Below, one piece after another: positions 5,695 to 10,406 of a stretch of DNA of 10,406 bases (positions are counted from its first letter, which is position 1; every line of letters starts with the position of its first letter). Source of the stretch: Microbacteriaceae bacterium (GTDB lineage Bacteria; Actinomycetota; Actinomycetes; Actinomycetales; Microbacteriaceae). The notes below the pieces were generated by a model. That model worked only from the letters and a program-made list of their open reading frames with translations. It was not told the origin of the DNA and ran no database searches. The DNA is taken from positions 1 to 10,406 of the forward strand of contig JAKONM010000303.1 of assembly GCA_022701925.1 (NCBI GenBank). Direction: 5' to 3'. The position numbers were made by a program, and so were the translations under genes.

Positions 5695-6117
5695 ATGGAC
5701 CACTCCCCCGTCAAGCCGACCGCGAAGGGCCCCGCCGCGACCTTCACGGGCGACGTCCTCGTCACCCCGATCGCCGCTCCGACCGGTCCCTCCCGCCTCA
5801 CGGCGGCACTGGTGCGGTTCACGCCCGGTGCCCGCTCGAACTGGCACTCCCACGACGTCGGGCAGACCCTGCACGGCGTCGAGGGCAGCGGCTTCGTCGG
5901 CACCCGTGACGGCCGCGTGGTGCGCATCCGCGCCGGCGAGACGGTGTGGACACCGCCCGGCGAGGAGCACTGGCACGGCGCTGCCCAGGACACCCTGATG
6001 GCGCACCTCGCCCTGCTCGACGTGAACGAGGACGGCAGCGACCCGACCCGGTGGCTGGAGCCGGTGACCGACGAGCAGTACCGGGCCGCGCACGAGGGCG
6101 CGGAGGACGCGCGATGA
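5695..6117 (+). CDS. Cupin-domain protein
   Basis: 140 residues forming a single small beta-barrel cupin. Motif 1 is WHSHDVGQTLHG, giving metal ligands His51, His53, Gln57 or nearby His60. Motif 2 is TPPGEEHWHG with His92/His94. A conserved RIRAGETVWTPP run lies between. The sequence resembles the manganese-type cupins annotated as (R)-mandelonitrile lyase-like, which often travel with, or are fused to, CMD proteins; actual hydroxynitrile lyase activity should not be assumed. The ribosome binding site is poor (CGGA). The start is chosen because the next gene overlaps its stop (ATGA, 6114-6117) and the cupin domain begins soon after residue 15. It is the first gene of a three-gene coupled set with the CMD protein and aldo/keto reductase. 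Confidence 0.9.
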   Translation: MDHSPVKPTAKGPAATFTGDVLVTPIAAPTGPSRLTAALVRFTPGARSNWHSHDVGQTLHGVEGSGFVGTRDGRVVRIRAGETVWTPPGEEHWHGAAQDTLMAHLALLDVNEDGSDPTRWLEPVTDEQYRAAHEGAEDAR

Positions 6118-6557
6118 CCGGTGGGCCCCGGCAGGTCGGCGGCGGCCGCCGCGCCATCGGCGACATCGCCCCGGAGCTCGCGCAGCTCACCGACGACGTG
6201 CTGTTCGAAGACGTCTGGAACCGCGACGGGCTCGCCGCGCGGGACCGCAGCCTGATCACGGTCGCCGCCTTCGTCGCGGGCGGCGACGCCGAGCAGCTGC
6301 GCTTCCACCTGGGCCGGGCGAAGGAGAACGGCGTCAGCGAGGAGGAGCTGGTGGAGGCGATCACGCACCTCGCCTTCTACGCCGGCTGGCCGAAGGCGAT
6401 GACCGCCGCGAACGTCGCGCGCGAGGTGTTCGGCTCGGAGGACGCGTCCGCCCCACGCCTCAGCGCCGGCGCACCCGACTCCCCCTGCCGACGGCCGTCC
6501 GCTCAGCAGCACTCCATCTCCACCATCCGTCTCGACCACTCAGGAGCATCGTCATGA
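6114..6557 (+). CDS. Carboxymuconolactone decarboxylase (CMD) family protein
   Basis: 147 residues; the CMD domain (PF02627 type) covers about 20-107, with LAARDRSLITVAAF, AEQLRFHLGRAKENGVSEEELVEAI and HLAFYAGWPKAM (quoted in part). There is no CxxC pair, and the only cysteine is in the tail, so it is not an AhpD-type thiol peroxidase. Substrate and activity are unknown. Residues about 108-147 form a Ser/Pro/Ala-rich tail without family similarity that I can recognise, longer than usual for CMD proteins. The ATG overlaps the cupin stop (ATGA) and the stop overlaps the aldo/keto reductase ATG (ATGA, 6554-6557), so all three are likely co-translated. Related cupin and CMD domains occur as one fused protein in other bacteria, which supports a joint role. 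Confidence 0.88.
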   Translation: MTGGPRQVGGGRRAIGDIAPELAQLTDDVLFEDVWNRDGLAARDRSLITVAAFVAGGDAEQLRFHLGRAKENGVSEEELVEAITHLAFYAGWPKAMTAANVAREVFGSEDASAPRLSAGAPDSPCRRPSAQQHSISTIRLDHSGASS

Positions 6558-7537
6558 AGTACACCCGTCTCGGCTCGTCCGGACTCGAGGTCAGCCGCAT
6601 CACCCTCGGCTGCATGAGCTTCGGCACCCCCGGCACGCAGTTCGACTGGTCGCTCGGCGAGGAGGACGCGGCTCCCTTCTTCCGCCAGGCGATCGAGCTC
6701 GGCATCACCTTCTGGGACACCGCGAACGTCTACAGCCAGGGCACGTCGGAGGAGATCGTCGGTCGCGCGATGCGCGAGTACGCGTCCCGCGAGGAGATCG
6801 TCCTGGCCACCAAGGTCTTCTTCCCGGCAGGGCCGAACCGCTACGACCGCGGCCTGTCGCGGAAGGCGATCATGCAGCAGATCGACGCCTCCCTGACCCG
6901 GCTCGGCACCGACCACGTCGACCTCTACCAGATCCACCGCTTCGATCCGGAGGTGCCGGTGGAGGAGGTCATGGAGGCGCTGCACGACGTCGTCAAGGCC
7001 GGGAAGGCGCGCTACATCGGCGCCTCGTCCATGTGGGCGTGGCAGTTCGCGACCCTGCAGCACACCGCCGAGCTGCACGGCTGGACGCGGTACGTCTCGA
7101 TGCAGGACCAGTACAGCCTCCTGCAGCGCGAGGAGGAACGGGAGATGTTCCCCCTCCTGCACGCCACCGGCGTCGGCGCCATCCCCTGGGGCCCGCTCGC
7201 CGCCGGGATGGTCGCCCGTCCCTGGAACCAGGCCGGGACCGGCCGCGGGACCGGCAAGGACGACGTCGACTTCACCGGCGTCGCCCTCTTCACCGACCAG
7301 GACGAGGCGGTCGTCGGCGCCGTGCAGCGGATCGCGGAGGCCCGCGGCGTCTCGATGGCCCAGGTCGCCCTGGCCTGGGTGCTGCACAACCCGGTCGTCG
7401 CCGCTCCGATCGTCGGCGCGACGAAGGAGCACCACCTCGCCGACGCCGCGGCAGCGCTCGACATCGACCTCACCGACGGCGAGGTGCAGGCGCTCGAGCA
7501 GCACTACGCCCTGCGCCGCCCCAGCTACTTCAGCTGA
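6554..7537 (+). CDS. Aldo/keto reductase
   Basis: 327 residues, full length for an (alpha/beta)8-barrel aldo/keto reductase. It opens with KYTRLGSSGLEVSRITLGCMSFG. The catalytic tetrad is complete: Asp55 (FWDTANVY), Tyr60, Lys87 (LATKVF) and His128 (YQIHRFD). Later family segments are GKARYIGASSMWAWQF, IPWGPLAAGM and the cofactor-binding PIVGATKEHHL. Family members reduce aldehydes and ketones to alcohols with NADPH in the cytoplasm; it resembles the YajO/Tas-like branch, and the substrate is unknown. The start is supported by AGGAG 7 nt before the ATG and by the ATGA overlap with the CMD gene. It ends the cupin-CMD-AKR set; a strong hairpin begins 6 nt after the stop. Confidence 0.95.
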   Translation: MKYTRLGSSGLEVSRITLGCMSFGTPGTQFDWSLGEEDAAPFFRQAIELGITFWDTANVYSQGTSEEIVGRAMREYASREEIVLATKVFFPAGPNRYDRGLSRKAIMQQIDASLTRLGTDHVDLYQIHRFDPEVPVEEVMEALHDVVKAGKARYIGASSMWAWQFATLQHTAELHGWTRYVSMQDQYSLLQREEEREMFPLLHATGVGAIPWGPLAAGMVARPWNQAGTGRGTGKDDVDFTGVALFTDQDEAVVGAVQRIAEARGVSMAQVALAWVLHNPVVAAPIVGATKEHHLADAAAALDIDLTDGEVQALEQHYALRRPSYFS

Positions 7538-7543
7538 TCCCCG

Positions 7544-7573
7544 GGGCTCGGCGGGTGGCCGCCCGCCGAGCCC
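7544..7573 (+). terminator. 12-bp hairpin after the aldo/keto reductase gene
   Basis: GGGCTCGGCGGG (7544-7555) pairs perfectly with CCCGCCGAGCCC (7562-7573) around TGGCCG. It starts 6 nt after the stop of the aldo/keto reductase and is the strongest simple hairpin in the window. It lacks a T-run, as many actinobacterial terminators do. Only 34 nt separate it from the ATG of the MFS gene, too short for a complete promoter, so it may be leaky or may attenuate expression of the transporter rather than fully end the transcript. Confidence 0.65.
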
Positions 7574-7607
7574 GCTCCGATGGCGACCGAAGGACCGGCG
7601 GAACGAC

Positions 7608-8807
7608 ATGACCGACGACAGCACGACCCTCGTGGACCGGCCCGCAGCGGTGCCGCAGCGGATGCCGTGGCTCAGCCTGATCCTGCTCACGGCGATGGGC
7701 TTCGTGCTCGTGACGATGGAGACGATGCCGGCCGGCCTCCTCTCCGCCATCGCCGGCGGGCTGCGCACCAGCGAGAGCACCGTCGGCCTGCTGATCAGCG
7801 CCTACGCCCTCGGCACCATCGTCGTCACCGTCCCCGCGATCGCCCTGACCCGCGGGATGCGCCGCAAGCCGCTGCTGCTCGCCGCGATCACCGCGCTGGT
7901 GCTGGCCAACGCGGTCACCGCGGTGTCGGGAGCCGTCGCCCTGTCGCTCGCGTCCCGGGTCGTCGCCGGCGCCGCCTCCGGGATCATCTGGGGGATGTTC
8001 GCCGCCTACGCGCGGAAGGTCAGCCCGCCCGGGCGAGCCGGCCTCTCGCTCGCCGTCGTCTCGGTCGGCGCCCCGCTGGGGTTCGCGTTCGGCACCCCGC
8101 TCGGCTCCGCGCTCGGTTCCGTGTTCGGCTGGCGCTGGTCGTTCGGCGGCCTCAGCGCGATCGGCCTGATCGTCCTGGTGCTGATCGTGCTCGTCGTGCC
8201 GGACGCCGAGGGGCAGCCCGCGGAGACCCGCCTGCCGCTGCAACGCGTCGTCCGCATCCCGGGCATCGCCGTCGTGCTGGCCGTGATCGCGGCCTGGATG
8301 CTGGCGCACAACACGATCTACACCTACATCGAGCCCTTCCTGCGGGCCGCCGGCAACGGGATCCGGGTCGACGTGATGCTGCTCGTCTACGGCGTCGCGT
8401 CCGTCGCCGGCGTCGCGATCACCGGAGCCGTCATCGATCGCCACCCCCGTCTCCTGCTGCACGGCAGCGTCGCGGTCTTCATCGTGGCGGCCGTCGTGCT
8501 GCTCACCGCCTCGTCCTCCCCCGCCGCCGTGCTGGCCGCAGCGGTGCTGTGGGGGCTCGGCTTCGGCGGCTCGTCCACTCAGCTGCAGACCGCGCTCACG
8601 GCGGCCGCGGGCGAGAACGCCGACGTCGCGAGCGCGTTCCTGCCGGTCGCCTTCAACGTCGCGATCTTCGCTGCGGGGATCTTGGGCGGACTGCTGCTGC
8701 AGGGCTTCGGCGGGTTCGTCCTGCCGGTCACGATGGTGACGCTCGGCGTCGTCGCATTCGTCCTCACGATCGTCGGTCGCAGGAGCGCCTTCCCGGCGCA
8801 CTGGTGA
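7608..8807 (+). CDS. MFS transporter, DHA1-type drug/metabolite efflux
   Basis: 399 residues, very hydrophobic, with about 12 predicted membrane helices in two halves, the layout of the DHA1 drug:H+ antiporter group (Cmx/AraJ/PbuE-like). Helix 1 begins near residue 19 (WLSLILLTAMGFVLVTMETMPAGLL), helix 2 is GLLISAYALGTIVVTVPAIAL, and the loop LTRGMRRKPLLL holds a partial MFS motif A (quoted in pieces). The second half starts near IAVVLAVIAAWMLAHN. The substrate cannot be read. The ATG has GGCGGAA as a modest ribosome binding site; the N-terminal 18 residues are cytoplasmic. It follows the AKR hairpin on the same strand, so it may be expressed by readthrough. Export of a metabolite or toxic carbonyl handled by the upstream reductases is a reasonable inference. 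Confidence 0.92.
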   Translation: MTDDSTTLVDRPAAVPQRMPWLSLILLTAMGFVLVTMETMPAGLLSAIAGGLRTSESTVGLLISAYALGTIVVTVPAIALTRGMRRKPLLLAAITALVLANAVTAVSGAVALSLASRVVAGAASGIIWGMFAAYARKVSPPGRAGLSLAVVSVGAPLGFAFGTPLGSALGSVFGWRWSFGGLSAIGLIVLVLIVLVVPDAEGQPAETRLPLQRVVRIPGIAVVLAVIAAWMLAHNTIYTYIEPFLRAAGNGIRVDVMLLVYGVASVAGVAITGAVIDRHPRLLLHGSVAVFIVAAVVLLTASSSPAAVLAAAVLWGLGFGGSSTQLQTALTAAAGENADVASAFLPVAFNVAIFAAGILGGLLLQGFGGFVLPVTMVTLGVVAFVLTIVGRRSAFPAHW

Positions 8808-8987
8808 GCCGAGGACGGGCGGGTCGACGAGCGGCCACCGCGGAGCGATCGTCCTGCTCGGACCCGTCGACGTCGGCACCGGCGGTCGCCGCGTCCTGCG
8901 GTGGTTGGCCAATAGCGGCGGGTGGAGCCTGCTGAACGGGCTCCCGGCGCTGATCGGCGGCACGGGCGCCGGCATCGCACTGCTCGT

Positions 8988-9013
8988 CGGGTGGTGCTCG
9001 TCTTCACCACCCG
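8988..9013. promoter_or_regulatory. Perfect 9-8-9 inverted repeat before the methyltransferase gene
   Basis: CGGGTGGTG (8988-8996) and CACCACCCG (9005-9013) are perfect inverted repeats around an 8-nt centre, ending 30 bp before the methyltransferase ATG and 15 bp before its proposed -10 hexamer. It overlaps the -35 region (TTCACC, 9003-9008), so an operator is plausible; a terminator for the upstream unit is the alternative. Confidence 0.4.
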
Positions 9014-9028
9014 CGACGGCCTGCTCGC

Positions 9029-9034
9029 TACGGT
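9029..9034 (+). promoter_or_regulatory. -10 element of a near-leaderless promoter for the methyltransferase
   Basis: TACGGT, in the context GCTACGGT, ends 9 nt before the ATG at 9044. The sequence between is a run of C with no Shine-Dalgarno, so the transcript is likely leaderless or has only a few leader bases. A possible -35 TTCACC (9003-9008) is spaced at 20 nt, longer than ideal. Confidence 0.42.
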
Positions 9035-9043
9035 CTCCCCCCC

Positions 9044-9778
9044 ATGGCCGACGAGGAGTTCAACGACCCACGACTCGCCGGTGTCTACGACGTGCTCGAC
9101 GGCGATCGGCGGGACCTGTCCGCCTACCTCGCGATCGCCGAACGGCTCGGGGCGAGGCGGGTGCTGGACGTCGGGTGCGGAACGGGAACGCTCCCGCTGC
9201 TGCTCGCGGCGCACGGTCTCGAGGTCGTCGGCGTGGATCCCGCGGCCGCGTCCCTTCAGGTCGCTCGCGCCAAGGCGGGTGCCGGCCGAGTGACCTGGAT
9301 CCTCGGCTCGGTGGACGCGTTCCACGGCACCGACCGCGATCTCGTGCTGATGACCGGCAACACGGCTCAGCAGATCACCGAGGACCACCGATGGCACGAC
9401 CTGCTCGCAGGTGCCCGCCGGGCACTCGTCCCCGGCGGGCACCTGGTGTTCGAGACCCGCGATCCCGACGCACGGGCCTGGGAGGGCTGGACCCGCGCGA
9501 GCACGCACCGCGAGGTCGACGCCGGAGAGGTCGGCACCGTCGAGACGTGGGCCGAGGTGGTCGCAGTCGACCTCCCGCTGGTGCGCTTCCGCTGGACCTG
9601 GACCTTCGAGGCCGACGGCGCGACCCTGGTCTCGGACTCGACGATCAGGTTCCCGAGCACCGAGGAGGTCCGTGCCGATCTCGCAGCCGCCGGGTTCTCG
9701 GCAGTCGACCTCCGCGCTGCGCCCGACCGACCGGGTGAGGAACTCGTCTTCATCGCTCGACGCGCGGCGGCGGCCTGA
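9044..9778 (+). CDS. Class I SAM-dependent methyltransferase
   Basis: 244 residues with a standard Rossmann methyltransferase core. Motif I is VLDVGCGTG (40-48); the acidic residue ending strand 2 is Asp65 in VVGVDPA; DLVLMTGNTAQQI is around motif IV; and RALVPGGHLVFETRD is the motif V/VI region. The N-terminus NDPRLAGVYD is common in actinobacterial members of this group. The C-terminal half (ETWAEVVAVDLPLVRFRWTWTF, in part) forms a beta-rich substrate region, and the end EELVFIARR matches the last strand of the fold. Small-molecule methylation is likely, but the acceptor is unknown. No ribosome binding site precedes the ATG, which fits a leaderless transcript. It is probably a separate transcription unit from the transporter. 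Confidence 0.93.
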   Translation: MADEEFNDPRLAGVYDVLDGDRRDLSAYLAIAERLGARRVLDVGCGTGTLPLLLAAHGLEVVGVDPAAASLQVARAKAGAGRVTWILGSVDAFHGTDRDLVLMTGNTAQQITEDHRWHDLLAGARRALVPGGHLVFETRDPDARAWEGWTRASTHREVDAGEVGTVETWAEVVAVDLPLVRFRWTWTFEADGATLVSDSTIRFPSTEEVRADLAAAGFSAVDLRAAPDRPGEELVFIARRAAAA

Positions 9779-9832
9779 TCAGGGGTCTCCGGACGCTGTG
9801 CGTGCGACGGCGCGCGGCTGGAGGAGGAGGTC

Positions 9833-10054
9833 ATGTCTCGAGGCGGACCGACGGGCGCGACTCGCACCGGCCGACACCCTCGACGCGGTGGAGTCCGAGC
9901 TCGACCGCAGCCTCCCGATCCGACGGTCGACCCGCAGCTGACCGGACCCGTCACCGATGCGGACATCAGCACCCTGCCCGTGGGCGGGGCTGCTGCGGAA
10001 GGCGCGCGTAAAGAGCTCGCAAGGATGCATCCACCTCGCGTGAAGAGTTCGTAG
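9833..10054 (+). pseudogene. Small hypothetical ORF, possibly frameshifted
   Basis: An ATG preceded by GGAGGAGG opens a 73-codon frame ending in TAG at 10054, followed by a hairpin. Residues 1-28 are Arg/Gly/Pro-rich and look like an off-frame translation, but from about residue 29 on (PDPTVDPQLTGPVTDADIST, then LPVGGAAAEGARKELARM) it looks protein-like. Over the first part a neighbouring frame looks better, reading ADTLDAVESELDRSLP. The two segments would join if one base had been lost in the CTCCCG run near 9915. That suggests either a pseudogene or a base-call error. No family is recognised. Third-position G/C supports coding only moderately. Confidence 0.28.
10005..10053. repeat. Imperfect direct repeat flanking a 10-bp palindrome
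   Basis: The 17-bp units at 10005-10021 and 10037-10053 share 14 bases (pattern CGCGTRAAGAGYTCGYA) with a 32-bp period, about three helical turns. Exactly between them lies the palindrome GGATGCATCC (10023-10032). This stretch is richer in A/T than its surroundings. It could be a binding site for a protein contacting the same DNA face, upstream of the gene at 10093, or the 3' end of the small frame that overlaps it. Confidence 0.45.
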
Positions 10055-10056
10055 AC

Positions 10057-10073
10057 GCGCCGGTCGTCGGCGC
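10057..10073 (+). terminator. Short hairpin after the small hypothetical frame
   Basis: GCGCCG (10057-10062) pairs with CGGCGC (10068-10073) around GTCGT, beginning 2 nt after the TAG at 10052-10054. There is no T-run. A 6-bp GC stem is weak evidence alone; its placement after the stop is the main support. Confidence 0.25.
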
Positions 10074-10092
10074 TGAGCGGGGCTAGACCGGG

Positions 10093-10406
10093 GTGGTGAC
10101 CTTGACCGCCCTGCATCCGTCCGCCCGTGGAAGCGCCGCCGACCCGATCGATCCGGACTGCTGGCCGGACAGCACTCGGGTGACCCTCGACGATGTGGTG
10201 ATCGACGGAGCGTCCCTGCTGCACGATGCGCCACGAGGCGGTCTGCCCCATCTGCGGCTCGATCGGACCCGCGGGGTCGCAGTGGGCGAGGTGTCCCTCC
10301 GACGGAACGGCCCCGGCCGCCGGATCACGCTCGTCGTGGATGTCCCGGAGGGCTTGGACTACTGCTGGTACGAAGCCCGCCTGCTGGGGCGTGTCGCGTC
10401 TGCTCG
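10093..10406 (+). CDS. Hypothetical protein, N-terminal part (cut by right window edge)
   Basis: An open frame begins after an in-frame TAG (10084-10086) and continues to the window edge without a stop, about 104 codons. The first start candidates are GTG at 10093 and GTG at 10096; no clear Shine-Dalgarno is seen, so a leaderless or different start is possible. The translation begins VVTLTALHPSARG and later reads STRVTLDDVVIDGASLLHD, RRITLVVDVPEGLDY and CWYEARLLGRV (shown in part). Third codon positions are mostly G/C and the amino-acid mix is balanced, which supports real coding over the minus-strand alternative. I recognise no family. The repeat-palindrome element at 10005-10053 lies 40-90 bp upstream. 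Confidence 0.55.
   Translation, partial: MVTLTALHPSARGSAADPIDPDCWPDSTRVTLDDVVIDGASLLHDAPRGGLPHLRLDRTRGVAVGEVSLRRNGPGRRITLVVDVPEGLDYCWYEARLLGRVASA

Larger units (their letters stand above)
8808..9043 (+). other. Gap with a coding-like frame (possible gene remnant)
   Basis: 236 bp between the transporter and methyltransferase genes. From about 8821 to 8998 one plus-strand frame shows the genome's coding pattern: G/C in almost all third positions and many T in second positions. It encodes a hydrophobic stretch reading GLPALIGGTGAGIALLVGW. It has no ATG or GTG start (TTG 8905 at best), no ribosome binding site and no recognised family. After about 8988 the pattern seems to move to another frame (VVLVFTTRDGLLATV). 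This may be a decayed gene with a frameshift, or chance in GC-rich DNA. A small palindrome TTGGCCAA lies at 8905-8912. Confidence 0.3.
9779..10092 (+). other. Interval holding a possible small frameshifted gene and repeats
   Basis: About 314 bp without a secure gene. It contains a possible small open frame at 9833-10054, an imperfect direct repeat around a palindrome (10005-10053) and a short hairpin just after the frame's stop (10057-10073). The antisense frames are less convincing and recognisable families are absent on both strands. Confidence 0.45.

Noticed and set aside
6114..6557. AhpD-type alkylhydroperoxidase identity for the CMD protein
   Set aside because: The CxxC redox pair required for that activity is absent.
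10005..10053. CRISPR or phage attachment site
   Set aside because: Only two imperfect units are present, with no spacer series, no integrase gene and no tRNA nearby.
9367..10251. Minus-strand open frame antisense to the methyltransferase and the right-hand region
   Set aside because: It overlaps a clear methyltransferase on the other strand and is Ser/Arg/Ala-rich with no motif. A short stretch near 10030-10080 looks protein-like but is not enough.
10083..10328. Minus-strand 81-codon frame at the right edge
   Set aside because: It is Arg-rich, and the opposite plus-strand frame has better codon-position bias and continues to the edge.

Overview
The window is very GC-rich and shows strong G/C bias at third codon positions. 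It also carries actinobacterial-type families: an MmyB-like XRE regulator next to an SDR gene, an F420-reductase-like oxidoreductase, and at least one leaderless-looking promoter. It is most likely chromosomal DNA of a high-GC actinomycete; I cannot name the genus. I saw no tRNA, rRNA, insertion sequence or CRISPR array.

Layout. The window is organised around a divergent promoter region at about 4075-4216. The leftward arm (minus strand) runs SDR oxidoreductase, cyclophilin-like lipoprotein (GTGA overlap), NAD(P)-binding F420-reductase-like protein, AraC-family regulator, and the N-terminal part of a zinc alcohol dehydrogenase cut by the left edge. The rightward arm (plus strand) runs MmyB-like XRE regulator, cyclophilin-like protein (ATGA overlap), then after a 246-bp gap a tightly coupled cupin, CMD-family protein and aldo/keto reductase set (two ATGA overlaps). 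A strong hairpin follows, then an MFS transporter, a coding-like but unassigned stretch, and a SAM methyltransferase. After that come about 300 bp with signs of a small, perhaps frameshifted gene, and a protein of unknown function running off the right edge.

How it may work together. Four or five genes encode carbonyl/alcohol redox enzymes (ADH, SDR, AKR, F420-reductase-like, plus cupin/CMD accessory proteins), two are regulators with ligand-sensing domains, and one is a DHA1-type exporter. My inference is a small-molecule (reactive carbonyl, quinone or xenobiotic) sensing, reduction and efflux locus. The most distinctive feature is near mirror symmetry about a perfect 9-3-9 palindrome: each divergent arm begins with a gene (SDR or regulator) whose stop codon overlaps the start of a cyclophilin-like-fold gene, one exported as a lipoprotein and one cytoplasmic. 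The individual families are known; the twin, compartment-split cyclophilin-like arrangement is the part most worth follow-up.
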